NCBI RefSeq assembly: GCF_001894805.1
Contig: NZ_BCWX01000002.1
Location: forward strand, 62,001-126,000
DNA: 64,000 bases
Source: Rhodococcus globerulus NBRC 14531
GTDB lineage: Bacteria > Actinomycetota > Actinomycetes > Mycobacteriales > Mycobacteriaceae
Direction: 5' to 3'
The notes beneath the pieces were generated by a model that saw only the letters and a list, made by a program, of their open reading frames with translations, made no database searches and was not told where the DNA came from. The position numbers and the translations under genes are program-made. The first letter of the stretch is position 1; every line of letters starts with the position of its first letter. Shown piece after piece: positions 1-8,469 of this stretch.

Positions 1-88
1 TGACCGTTTTATAACGATTTGCTCTTCTTTCACTCTGTTAACACTGCGCTGGTGGTTTGCTGGCGGAGCGAACAAATAGACAGAGGGG

Positions 89-1438
89 ATGCGTGTGCGC
101 TCGAAACGGTCTGTGTCAGCGTTGTTGTCCATAGGTGTAGTCACGATTGCGGCAACCATCGCGTCAGCCCCAGCGGCATCGGCGATAGGTGGACCGTGTG
201 GGGCAGGCGGTACCGGTTCGCTTGGCTCGCTGACGGGTTCGATGACGGGTTCCCTCTCGGGCTCTGCCGGCACGGGATCGCTGGTCAATTCTTTGCCCTG
301 GATCACGGGCGCACCGAACGGCGCATTGCCCGTATTGACCGGCCGGACCAAGGCAATCGAAATGGTGACCGGCCCTGGCAGCCCGAACGACACGATCAAC
401 CGGTTCAACGTCTCGGGTACAGACCTCGGAATCATGTGGGACAACGGGCTTTCCGGAGCTGACCACAACGTATTGATGGCATTCGGCGACACTGTCGGCG
501 ACTGCGAGGTCGACGGCGACGACTGGCGCAGCAATGTGCTCTTCCGCAGTAGTAACACCGATTTCCAGGACCGGCTTCGGATCGACAGTTCACCCAAGGA
601 CCTTCCGAATCACTCCAAGGAGATCATCCCCGGATTCGGCATTCCGTTCGAGTTCACCACGATCCCGACGGCCGGCATCTCCTACGGCGGTGTGCAATAC
701 ATCCGGTTCATGTCGGTTCGTACGTGGGACGAGCCGGGCGCCTGGACAACCAACTACTCGGCGCTGGCCTACTCGACGGATAACGGCGAGAACTGGGACA
801 TCGATCCCGTGACGGTACGCGCCAACACTCCTGGCCTCGACATTCCGGGAATTCCGGCTGTGTCCTCGATCAACGAGAACTTTCAGCAGAGCGCGTTCGT
901 CGACGGTGGCGACGGCTATATCTACGAGTACGGCACACCGTCGGGACGCTTCGGGAAGGCAGTTTTGGCACGTGTCCTCGGTGCAGAACTGCGAAACCCC
1001 CTTGCCTACACGTATTGGGACGGTTCGGGTTGGAGTCCGAACTCCGACGACGCGGTGCAGGTCATCAAGGCCCCGGTCAGTGAACTCGCGGTGCAGTGGA
1101 ACGACTATCTCGACAAGTACGTCGCGATGTACACCAGCGCGGACGGCAGCCTCGTGATTCGGCAGGCCGATCATCCGGAGGGTCCGTGGAGTGGCACGCA
1201 GACCCTTCTGAGCGGATATACCCTGCCGAGCCTGTACGGCGGGTTCATGCACCCGTGGACCTCCCGAACCGGCAACACTCTCGAGTTTGTCGCTACAACG
1301 TGGGATCGCTACAACGTGATCTATATGCAGACAGACCTGACGGGCATGAAGATGTCGTCGTCGGATTCGCGCGACCGGCCGGACCCCGCGACAACCGGTG
1401 AGGCTCAGCTCCTGGAGATGAGAATGCCCGCAGAATAG
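89..1438 (+). CDS. Secreted DUF4185 protein, possible endo-D-arabinanase
   Basis: The 449-residue product opens with a clear Sec signal peptide: basic residues, then a hydrophobic stretch, then APAASA near residue 32. A Gly/Ser/Thr-rich linker follows (about residues 40-65). The rest reads as a DUF4185 domain, a five-bladed beta-propeller-like fold, with features such as MWDNG, FGDT and YEYGTPSGR. Family members have been assigned to glycoside hydrolase family 183 and shown to cut mycobacterial D-arabinan, so a role in remodelling cell-wall arabinogalactan is plausible but inferred. The ATG follows AGAGGGG. The stop codon is embedded in a tandem repeat next to a terminator. Confidence 0.8.
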   Translation: MRVRSKRSVSALLSIGVVTIAATIASAPAASAIGGPCGAGGTGSLGSLTGSMTGSLSGSAGTGSLVNSLPWITGAPNGALPVLTGRTKAIEMVTGPGSPNDTINRFNVSGTDLGIMWDNGLSGADHNVLMAFGDTVGDCEVDGDDWRSNVLFRSSNTDFQDRLRIDSSPKDLPNHSKEIIPGFGIPFEFTTIPTAGISYGGVQYIRFMSVRTWDEPGAWTTNYSALAYSTDNGENWDIDPVTVRANTPGLDIPGIPAVSSINENFQQSAFVDGGDGYIYEYGTPSGRFGKAVLARVLGAELRNPLAYTYWDGSGWSPNSDDAVQVIKAPVSELAVQWNDYLDKYVAMYTSADGSLVIRQADHPEGPWSGTQTLLSGYTLPSLYGGFMHPWTSRTGNTLEFVATTWDRYNVIYMQTDLTGMKMSSSDSRDRPDPATTGEAQLLEMRMPAE

Positions 1439-1472
1439 AAATATGGAATAGAAATATGGCATAGCAATATGG
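1434..1472 (+). repeat. Three tandem 13-nt repeats across a stop codon
   Basis: The unit AATAGAAATATGG occurs at 1434-1446 and 1447-1459, with a two-mismatch copy CATAGCAATATGG at 1460-1472. Each copy contains TAG. Because 13 is not a multiple of three, the three TAGs lie in three different frames. The last copy runs into the terminator stem. Confidence 0.9.
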
Positions 1473-1504
1473 CCTGCAACCGGAATTCGGTTGCAGGCCA
1501 TATT
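1466..1504. terminator. Bidirectional terminator hairpin
   Basis: A 17-bp perfect inverted repeat (1466-1482 with 1488-1504, loop GAATT) lies between the convergent DUF4185 and glutamine synthetase genes. The right arm ends in ATATT and the left arm begins AATAT, so it can serve both strands. Confidence 0.85.
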
Positions 1505-1512
1505 CTTTGTCG

Positions 1513-3690
1513 TCAGAGGATGTAGAGCATTTCCTGATAGGTGGGAAGCGGCCAGTGGTCGTCCGCAACCATGGTTTCCAGGAGATCCGCAGCGGTGCGA
1601 ACATCCGCCATGGCCGGCATCAAAGCCTCCTGCGCATGCGTGGCTGCCTCGAGCGGCGAGTCGTGGGGAATTTCCTTGATCGCCGCGCGCAAAGCGGCAA
1701 GTGCTGCCCGAAGAGCGGTCACCGGTTCGGAAACCTCGGTCAGCGGCGCTGAATCCGGTTCGAGGCCGGCAGCCTTCAATGCGACGAAGTTCTGGGCGAT
1801 CTCGGTCTGATGGCGGACCGCTGCGGGGAGAATAAGCGTCGTGCCGATCTCAACCGCCAGGCGTGCCTCGACGCCGATGCTCAGCGCGTACTGCTCGAGG
1901 CCGACCTCGTAGCGGCTGTGCATCTCTCGATGGTTGAAGACGTTGTACTTGTCGAAGAGCTCCAAAGCGGATTCGGAGATGAGTTCGGGCAAAGCGTCCA
2001 ACGTGGTCCGGAGGTTGGGCAGTCCGCGTGCCTCCGCTTCGATCTGCCAGTTTTCCGAGTAGCCGTCACCGTTGAAGACGACGGCACCGTGGTTGGTGAT
2101 GATGTCGGTCAGCAGGTTCTGAACCGCGGTGTCGAAATCGGCACCGTCGGCAACTGCCGTTTCGAGTTCGGTTGCCATGTAGTCGAGAGCTTCGGCCATG
2201 ATCGTGTTGATGGTCACCATCGGACCGTTGACGGTCTGCATGGAACCCGGAGCGCGGAACTCGAACCTGTTGCCGGTGAAGGCAAATGGGCTGGTCCGGT
2301 TGCGGTCGCCGGGATCAGTGGGGAGAACGGGGAGCGTGTCGGCACCGATCATCATGGTGCCCTTGTCCTTCGACGACGTCGCAGCACCCTTGGCGATCTG
2401 CTCGAACACGTCGGCCAGTTGGTCGCCGAGGAAGATCGAGATGATCGCGGGCGGAGCCTCGTTGGCGCCGAGGCGGTGATCGTTGGTAGCCGACGCCACG
2501 GAGGCGCGCAGGAGTCCCGCGTACTTGTGGACGGCGCGGATCACAGCTGCACAGAACACCAGGAACTGAGCATTGTCGTGCGGATTATCGCCGGGGACAA
2601 GCAAACTGCCGAGTTCCGAGTTACCCAACGAGAAGTTGACGTGCTTGCCCGAGCCGTTGACACCGTCGAACGGCTTCTCGTGGAACAGGCACTCCATGCC
2701 GTGCTTCTTGGCGACGGTCTTGAACGTGGTCATCAACAGCTGCTGATGGTCGGCGGCGATGTTGCCGCGCTCGAACATCGGCGCGATCTCGAACTGGCCG
2801 GGAGCAACCTCGTTGTGACGGGTCTTCGCCGGAATGCCGAGTTTGAACAGTTCGCGTTCGGTATCCATCATGAAACCGAGGACTCGCTCGGGGATGGCGC
2901 CGAAGTAGTGGTCGTCGAACTCCTGGCCCTTGGGTGGCTTGGTGCCGAAGAGCGTGCGGCCCGCATTGAGCAGGTCGGGGCGGGCGAGGAAGAAGTGCCG
3001 ATCGATCAGGAAGTACTCCTGCTCGGGACCGCAGAAGGACACAATCTGCTCGGGTTCGGTGTGGCCGAACAGCTTCAGGATGCGTTCGGCGTGCACGCCC
3101 ATCACCTGCTGCGAACGGAGCAGCGGAGTCTTGTGGTCGAGCGCTTCGCCGGTCATCGATACGAAAACCGTAGGGATGCAGAGGGTATTGCCGTTGGGAT
3201 TCTCGAGAACGTACGCCGGGCTGGTCACGTCCCAGCCGGTGTATCCGCGAGCCTCGAACGTGTTGCGCAGGCCGCCGTTGGGGAAGCTCGACGCATCCGG
3301 CTCACCCTGGATGAGTGTCTTGCCCGCGAATTCGGCGAGCGCTGACCCGTCGCCGACCGGCTCGAAGAAGCTGTCGTGCTTCTCAGCCGTCAGTCCGGTC
3401 AGTGGGTAGAAGACGTGCGCGTAGTGGGTGGCGCCCTTCTCGAGTGCCCAGTCCTTCATGGCCGATGCAACGGCGTCTGCAACCGCCGGGTCGAGGGGCT
3501 TGCCCTGTTCGATCGTGGCGATCACGGACTTGTAGATCTGCTTGGGCAGGCGCTTCTGCATCACCACTTTGTTGAACACGTTGGCGCCGAACACCTCGCC
3601 GGGAGCTTCGTCACCTGAGAAACTCACGACGGGAGGTGTGTAGGCCTCGACGTCCTTGATCGCTTGCAGACGAACTGCATTTCCACTCAT
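1513..3690 (-). CDS. glnN: Glutamine synthetase type III
   Basis: This 725-residue protein has the length and sequence of GSIII, the large glutamine synthetase class that makes glutamine from glutamate, ammonia and ATP. The N-terminal GSIII domain is seen in [18 protein letters not shown]. The catalytic part includes the Glu/Asn-rich stretches [21 protein letters not shown] and [20 protein letters not shown], which correspond to the metal, glutamate and ATP sites of the family. It probably supplements the GlnA-type enzymes expected elsewhere in the genome. The gene stands alone and converges with the DUF4185 gene. I saw no convincing nitrogen-control site in its 138-bp upstream region. Confidence 0.95.
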   Translation of the reverse strand: MSGNAVRLQAIKDVEAYTPPVVSFSGDEAPGEVFGANVFNKVVMQKRLPKQIYKSVIATIEQGKPLDPAVADAVASAMKDWALEKGATHYAHVFYPLTGLTAEKHDSFFEPVGDGSALAEFAGKTLIQGEPDASSFPNGGLRNTFEARGYTGWDVTSPAYVLENPNGNTLCIPTVFVSMTGEALDHKTPLLRSQQVMGVHAERILKLFGHTEPEQIVSFCGPEQEYFLIDRHFFLARPDLLNAGRTLFGTKPPKGQEFDDHYFGAIPERVLGFMMDTERELFKLGIPAKTRHNEVAPGQFEIAPMFERGNIAADHQQLLMTTFKTVAKKHGMECLFHEKPFDGVNGSGKHVNFSLGNSELGSLLVPGDNPHDNAQFLVFCAAVIRAVHKYAGLLRASVASATNDHRLGANEAPPAIISIFLGDQLADVFEQIAKGAATSSKDKGTMMIGADTLPVLPTDPGDRNRTSPFAFTGNRFEFRAPGSMQTVNGPMVTINTIMAEALDYMATELETAVADGADFDTAVQNLLTDIITNHGAVVFNGDGYSENWQIEAEARGLPNLRTTLDALPELISESALELFDKYNVFNHREMHSRYEVGLEQYALSIGVEARLAVEIGTTLILPAAVRHQTEIAQNFVALKAAGLEPDSAPLTEVSEPVTALRAALAALRAAIKEIPHDSPLEAATHAQEALMPAMADVRTAADLLETMVADDHWPLPTYQEMLYIL

Positions 3691-3828
3691 CTACGTACCC
3701 CTCGCGCGGCCCAGGGCAGCTTGTTGCGACCCGATTGCCGATCACTTTACGAACCTTCTGTATCGGGAATGTTTCACAGACATTGCGCCTGCCCTCGACT
3801 TGTCGGTGGGTTCGGGCAGGATTGCCGA

Positions 3829-4119
3829 ATGTCAGCGATCAGGGTGTTGGTGGGCAGTGCGGTCGAACCGGAAAATCTCGCGGAGGTCATAGGTATCTAT
3901 CGCGAACTTGTTCGCGAGACCCGCAAGGAGAGCGGCTGCATCAGCTACGAATTGCTGCAGCAAAGCGACAATCCCGGTGAGCTGATGTTGGTGGAGGAAT
4001 GGGAATCCCAGGCGCACCTGGACGCTCACACGCACACCGATCATTTTGTGCGGTTGGTTGCGGCCCTGGACAGGTTGGAGAAGGCTGCGCCGGCGCGGAT
4101 TTATTCAAAAGTGTTGTGA
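3829..4119 (+). CDS. ABM-fold putative quinol monooxygenase
   Basis: This 96-residue protein matches the antibiotic biosynthesis monooxygenase (ABM) ferredoxin-like fold, in the YgiN-type quinol monooxygenase group. Signatures are ETRKESGCISYELLQQ, MLVEEWESQAHLDAH and HTDHF. Such proteins act as cofactor-free oxygenases or as small detoxifying enzymes, and the true substrate cannot be read here. The start at ATG 3829 is chosen because the longer upstream frame lacks family similarity. The gene stands alone, transcribed away from glnN. Confidence 0.75.
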   Translation: MSAIRVLVGSAVEPENLAEVIGIYRELVRETRKESGCISYELLQQSDNPGELMLVEEWESQAHLDAHTHTDHFVRLVAALDRLEKAAPARIYSKVL

Positions 4120-4155
4120 CGCAGCTATTCCCATAGGTATCGATTGCTGCTAGAA

Positions 4156-4171
4156 TCGATTGTACGTTCGA
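4156..4171. promoter_or_regulatory. Candidate LexA (SOS) box
   Basis: The 16-mer TCGATTGTACGTTCGA matches the actinobacterial LexA consensus TCGAAC-N4-GTTCGA at 10 of 12 fixed positions. It ends 15 bp before the preferred ATG of the HNH nuclease gene, so bound LexA would block its expression. Several M. tuberculosis 13E12-family genes are known LexA targets. Confidence 0.6.
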
Positions 4172-4186
4172 ACTGGGGGGGTGTTG

Positions 4187-5713
4187 ATGAGCGGCATTGT
4201 GGATGCATTGGTCGAAGGACATGCGTCCATTGCGCGCGCCCAGTTCCTCGAGGTTGATGCCGTCACGTCGCTGTATTTCGAGCGGTGCTCCGAGGATGAG
4301 AATGCCGGTCGCAATGCCGCGGTTCAGGGTGAATTCGTACATGTCGAAGTTGCGTTCGTTCTGAGTATCACCGAGTATGCGGCGACGCGGATGATCTCGT
4401 TGGGGTGCGATCTGCGCTTGCGGTTGCATCGGGTGTCTGCGGCATTTGCGTCGGGAGAGATTGATCTCGGTAAGGCGACAGCGCTTTCGGATGCGCTGGC
4501 CAATGTGTCCGATGATGCACTTGACCTCATTGAACAGTTACTTCTGGACGGCGCCGACAAATGCAGCAGCAGCAGGCTCAAGGCCCGAGCGCGCAGCCTG
4601 ATCGCACGCCATGATCCGGAAGGTGTGCGCGCTCGGCGGCGGCGCGCGCAGGAAGACCGCGATGTGCGGATCAGTGCGGGTGTCGACGGTATGTCGACGC
4701 TCGACGGTGTGCTGCCGGCGGTTGGTGCGCACATCGTGGCGGCAAAGCTGCAGACGATGTCGCGGCAGGTATGTGCGCGCGATCCTCGAACCTTGGCGCA
4801 ACGTCGCGCCGACGCCTTGGTAGCGCTGTCGGAGGGGCGGGCGGTTCTCGCCTGTGCATGTGGCACTGATTGTGGGCGGGATGTGGAGCCGGTATCAGCC
4901 CCGTCGCAGGCGACAATTCTAGTGGGCGTCAGTGTTTCCACGTTGCTCGGTTTTGATGATCTGCCGGCTTTTCTGCATGGATACGGTGCTATCGATGCGG
5001 AGTTGGCGCGGGAAATTGCGGCCGACGGTGTGTGGCGGCAAGTGCTGACGCTCTCGGAGAAGGATCGTCATATTCTCTGCCAAAACCTCACGGGAACACA
5101 TGGTTTCAGTGCTGGCGGACCTGAACTCGGAGTGGGTAGGCGGTCGAGCGCACCATTGGTGTCGCCTGCCGCAGTTGCAGCGCGGAAGCGGTACCGGGAG
5201 GACCGGACGTATCGACCTTCGGCTGCGCTTGCGCGGACGGTCCGGACCCGCGACGGTACGTGCCGGTTCCCGAATTGTGGTGTGCGGGCCGAGAATTGCG
5301 ATCTCGATCATACTGTGGCGTTCAATCACGAGAATCCTGACCGCGGTGGGCTCACCACCGAGCAGAACCTGGCGTCCGTGTGCCGCAAGCATCATCGGCT
5401 CAAGACCTGGGGGTACTGGACCGTGCGGCAGATCGGAGGCGGGGCACTCGAATGGGTCGCACCGACTGGTTCTCTTGTCGTGACGAAGCCGCGGGGTGCG
5501 TTTTGTGATCCCGATGTGCAGTCCGATGAAGTCGAGCGGTTCCGGCTTACCGAAAGTCATGTGGTTGAGCGATTGTTCCGATGCCATGGTCGTGGCGTCG
5601 AGGCAGATCTCGAGTTCATGCTCGATTCCACGGTGGCGGGATGGCGGCGACGGCGACCACTTGCTCGCGCTGCGATTCCATCCCACGTGGTGAACGAGCC
5701 ACCACCGTTCTGA
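4187..5713 (+). CDS. DUF222/13E12-family HNH endonuclease
   Basis: The 508-residue product has an N-terminal DUF222 (13E12 repeat) domain and a C-terminal HNH nuclease domain. The HNH part reads RDGTCRFPNCG, then NCDLDH, then NLASVCRKHHRLKTW, giving the zinc cysteines and catalytic His residues. Actinobacteria carry many near-copies of these genes. Their cellular job is unclear, and some respond to DNA damage. The start at ATG 4187 is preferred over in-frame GTG 4181 and TTG 4160, because the TTG lies inside the LexA-like box. A run of G residues just upstream serves as ribosome binding site. A tRNA gene lies 10 bp downstream on the other strand. Confidence 0.85.
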   Translation: MSGIVDALVEGHASIARAQFLEVDAVTSLYFERCSEDENAGRNAAVQGEFVHVEVAFVLSITEYAATRMISLGCDLRLRLHRVSAAFASGEIDLGKATALSDALANVSDDALDLIEQLLLDGADKCSSSRLKARARSLIARHDPEGVRARRRRAQEDRDVRISAGVDGMSTLDGVLPAVGAHIVAAKLQTMSRQVCARDPRTLAQRRADALVALSEGRAVLACACGTDCGRDVEPVSAPSQATILVGVSVSTLLGFDDLPAFLHGYGAIDAELAREIAADGVWRQVLTLSEKDRHILCQNLTGTHGFSAGGPELGVGRRSSAPLVSPAAVAARKRYREDRTYRPSAALARTVRTRDGTCRFPNCGVRAENCDLDHTVAFNHENPDRGGLTTEQNLASVCRKHHRLKTWGYWTVRQIGGGALEWVAPTGSLVVTKPRGAFCDPDVQSDEVERFRLTESHVVERLFRCHGRGVEADLEFMLDSTVAGWRRRRPLARAAIPSHVVNEPPPF

Positions 5714-5723
5714 CCAGAAAGTA

Positions 5724-5799
5724 TGGTGCCCCCGGCAGGATTCGAACCTGCGACCAAGAGATTAGAAGGCTCTTGCTCTATCCCCTGAGCTACGGAGGC
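5724..5799 (-). tRNA. tRNA-Arg (anticodon TCT)
   Basis: On the minus strand the sequence folds as a 76-nt cloverleaf. The acceptor GCCTCCG pairs with CGGGGGC, the T arm contains GGTTCGAATCC, and the anticodon loop CTTCTAA gives TCT, which reads AGA. The 3' CCA is encoded. Confidence 0.93.
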
Positions 5800-5890
5800 G
5801 CGGAGACGATATTACCTTCCCCGTGACGGCGCTCGATCACCCCCGTCTGGAATACGCTCGATAGGAGAAGACACCGAATGGGAGCTGCAG

Positions 5891-7030
5891 ATGCGGGATG
5901 TTCTGTCCGAACTGATGAAGGTGTGGCGAGCCGACGGTACGGCAGGTGTCGGAACAGTGGTGCGGACGTTCCGGTCAGCTCCCCGGATGCCGGGCGCGTC
6001 GATGCTGGTGGCCCCGGACGGTTCGGTGACGGGCTCGGTGTCGGGTGGGTGCGTCGAAGGTGCCGTGTATGAAACAGCCACGGAGGTAATCGAATCCGGT
6101 GTACCGACCCTCGAAAGGTACGGCGTTGCCGACGACGACGCCTTTGCAGTGGGGCTGACATGCGGCGGCACGATCGAGGTCTTTGTCGAAGCTGTGTCGA
6201 GGCAGACGTTCGACAGCCTCGAGAGTGTGGCCACCGATGTCGAGGAGCATCGCCCGGTAGCGGTGGCAACCGTCATAACTCACTCGGATCCGTCGTGGGT
6301 GGGCCGACGCATGGTGATACGACCGGACACCACGGACGGTTCGATCGGATCGGCGCGCGCGGATTCCGCGGTGACCGACGACGCTCGTGGCCTGTTGGCG
6401 GCAGGACGTACGGAAGTGCTGACGTACGGACCGGACGGTGAGCGTCGAGGTGAGGGGATGCGGGTTTTTGTCGCGAGCTACGCTCCCCGCGCCCGGATGC
6501 TGGTATTCGGGGCCATCGATTTTGCGGCCGCGGTTGCCAAGCAAGGTTCATTTCTCGGGTACCGGGTGACGGTGTGCGACGCCCGCGAGGTTTTTGCGAC
6601 TCCGTCGCGGTTTCCGACAGCCGACGAAGTGGTGATCGACTGGCCACATCGATACCTGGCAGCACAGGCGGAGGCCGGCGCAATCGACTCACGCACAGTC
6701 ATCTGCGTGTTGACTCACGATCCGAAATTCGACGTGCCTCTGCTCGAGGTTGCGCTCCGACTACCGGAAGTCGGGTTTGTCGGCGCGATGGGTTCGCGTC
6801 GCACACATCAAGACAGGCTCGAACGATTGCGCTCGGCAGGTGTCACCGACCTCGAGTTGGCGAGGCTGGCGAGTCCGATCGGTCTGGACCTCGGCGCGCG
6901 AACGCCGGAGGAAACCGCAGTGTCGATCGCGGCGGAGATCATCGCGCTTCGGTGGGGTGGTGAGGGCAAGCCGCTGAGCGGGTTGGAGGGCCCCATTCAC
7001 CGCAGTTCAGGGGAATCCGAGAGCCGCTGA
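5891..7030 (+). CDS. XdhC/CoxF-family molybdenum enzyme maturation protein
   Basis: The 379-residue protein has the two-part XdhC_CoxI layout. The N-terminal domain (about residues 1-110) contains RMPGASM, SGGCVEGAV and LTCGGTIEV. The C-terminal Rossmann-like domain (about 195-370) contains RMLVFGAIDFAAAV, LTHDPKFD and GFVGAMGSRRTHQDR. Members insert sulfur or copper into, or deliver, the molybdenum cofactor of xanthine dehydrogenase or CO dehydrogenase. It lies directly upstream of coxMSL on the same strand, so it is probably the CoxF or CoxI counterpart. The ATG follows GGGAGCTGCAG. Confidence 0.88.
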   Translation: MRDVLSELMKVWRADGTAGVGTVVRTFRSAPRMPGASMLVAPDGSVTGSVSGGCVEGAVYETATEVIESGVPTLERYGVADDDAFAVGLTCGGTIEVFVEAVSRQTFDSLESVATDVEEHRPVAVATVITHSDPSWVGRRMVIRPDTTDGSIGSARADSAVTDDARGLLAAGRTEVLTYGPDGERRGEGMRVFVASYAPRARMLVFGAIDFAAAVAKQGSFLGYRVTVCDAREVFATPSRFPTADEVVIDWPHRYLAAQAEAGAIDSRTVICVLTHDPKFDVPLLEVALRLPEVGFVGAMGSRRTHQDRLERLRSAGVTDLELARLASPIGLDLGARTPEETAVSIAAEIIALRWGGEGKPLSGLEGPIHRSSGESESR

Positions 7031-7121
7031 CCTGGGGAAATGCACTACCGCCTGTGGCACCCTTGACTCGCTGTGACGCTCGGCAGAAGCTGAGATGACA
7101 GTCGAATGTGGGGTGCATCAC

Positions 7122-7994
7122 ATGCAGGTTCCTGGGCCGTTCGAGTACGAGCGGGCAACCGGTATCGACCACGCCATCGGATTGCTGGAGCGACTGGGCG
7201 ATCAGGCGCGCGTTGTTGCGGGCGGACACAGCCTGCTTCCGATGATGAAGCTGCGACTGGCAAACCCCGAGTATCTGATCGACATCAACGACTTGGCCGA
7301 GGAACTTGGTTACATCACGTTCGGGGACGGACACGTTCGGATCGGCGCGATGGCGCGTCATCGTCAGTTACTCGAATCCGACGACCTTGCCGGCGCCTTC
7401 CCGATCTTTCGAGACGCGGAAAAAGTGATCGCCGATCCGGTGGTGCGAAACCGCGGAACCATCGGCGGTTCGTTGTGTCAGGCCGACCCCGCGGAAGACC
7501 TCAGCACCGTGTGCTCGGTGTTGGACGCGACGTGCGTCGTACGTGGTCCTTCGGGAACCCGCGACATTCCGATGGCGGAATTTCATGTCGGCCCCTATGA
7601 GACGGCCCTCAGCACAAACGAGATTCTGGTCGAGGTTCGGATTGCGAGCAGGGCCAACAGTTCGAGCGCGTACGCAAAGGTGGAACGGCGCGTGGGGGAT
7701 TGGGCGATCACGGCTGCGGGTGCCGCGGTATGGATGGAAGGCGATGCAATGAAGGGAGCGCGCCTCGGCCTTACTGCGGTCAATTCCGATCCACAGGCGC
7801 TGGCCGCGATTTCCGGATATCTGGAGGGCAAGGCGCCGTCCGAGGAGGTCTACCGGCGCGCCGGGGAGATGGCCGAGCAGGCCTGCGAGCCCGTCACCGA
7901 TCAGCGCGGAAGTGCCGACTACAAACGCCACCTCGCAGGCGTACTGACCGTCCGCACTCTGCGAACTGCTGTGGCCAGGATTGGGGAAGACTGA
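7122..7994 (+). CDS. coxM: Carbon monoxide dehydrogenase medium (FAD) subunit
   Basis: This 290-residue flavoprotein passes electrons from the iron-sulfur subunit to the respiratory chain. FAD-binding motifs of the family are visible: [19 protein letters not shown] near residues 30-48 and the [17 protein letters not shown] loop near residues 110-126. The start [12 protein letters not shown] matches the usual CoxM opening, so ATG 7122 is preferred to ATG 7095. It ends one base before coxS, and the M-S-L order is typical of form I CO dehydrogenases. Confidence 0.9.
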   Translation: MQVPGPFEYERATGIDHAIGLLERLGDQARVVAGGHSLLPMMKLRLANPEYLIDINDLAEELGYITFGDGHVRIGAMARHRQLLESDDLAGAFPIFRDAEKVIADPVVRNRGTIGGSLCQADPAEDLSTVCSVLDATCVVRGPSGTRDIPMAEFHVGPYETALSTNEILVEVRIASRANSSSAYAKVERRVGDWAITAAGAAVWMEGDAMKGARLGLTAVNSDPQALAAISGYLEGKAPSEEVYRRAGEMAEQACEPVTDQRGSADYKRHLAGVLTVRTLRTAVARIGED

Positions 7995-7995
7995 T

Positions 7996-8469
7996 ATGCG
8001 GGTATCGATGACGGTCAACGGTGAGCCGGTGTCGGAAGACGTGGAACCGCGCATGTTGTTGGTGCATTTCCTGCGAGACCAACTGCAGCTCACAGGAACT
8101 CACTGGGGATGCGACACCAGCAATTGTGGGACCTGCGTGGTGACGGTGGACGGGGAACCGGTGAAGTCGTGCACCATGCTCGCGGTTATGGCCGACGGTC
8201 ACGAGATCGGAACCGTCGAAGGTCTTGAACGAGATGGTGTGCTCGACCCCATTCAAGAGGGATTCATGCACTGCCACGGATTGCAGTGCGGTTTTTGCAC
8301 TCCCGGGATGATGATCACCGCGCGAGCGCTCCTTGATCACGATCCTGACCCTGACGAACTAACAATCAGGGAAGCGATTTCCGGTCAGATCTGCCGCTGC
8401 ACGGGATACACGACGATCGTGCGCTCGGTGCAATGGGCAGCGGCGCATCCGGTAGGAGGTGCGTCATGA
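7996..8469 (+). CDS. coxS: Carbon monoxide dehydrogenase small (2Fe-2S) subunit
   Basis: The 157-residue protein holds two [2Fe-2S] clusters. The plant-ferredoxin-type site is [10 protein letters not shown] followed by a fourth Cys in VKSCTM. The C-terminal four-helix site contains [10 protein letters not shown] and QICRCTGYT. Length and motifs match CoxS of the xanthine oxidase family. It starts at ATG 7996, just after the coxM stop, and overlaps coxL by 4 bp, which indicates translational coupling. Confidence 0.93.
   Translation: MRVSMTVNGEPVSEDVEPRMLLVHFLRDQLQLTGTHWGCDTSNCGTCVVTVDGEPVKSCTMLAVMADGHEIGTVEGLERDGVLDPIQEGFMHCHGLQCGFCTPGMMITARALLDHDPDPDELTIREAISGQICRCTGYTTIVRSVQWAAAHPVGGAS

Noticed and set aside
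1810..3345. Long plus-strand frame of 511 codons
   Set aside because: It is antisense to the clear type III glutamine synthetase gene and shows no family likeness; high GC keeps shadow frames open.
3691..3828. Nitrogen-regulator (GlnR) box before the glutamine synthetase gene
   Set aside because: A GAAAC-like half exists on the minus strand, but the paired GTnAC half at the right spacing is missing.
4160..4186. TTG start for the HNH nuclease
   Set aside because: It falls within the LexA-like box and has no ribosome site; the G-run before ATG 4187 is better.
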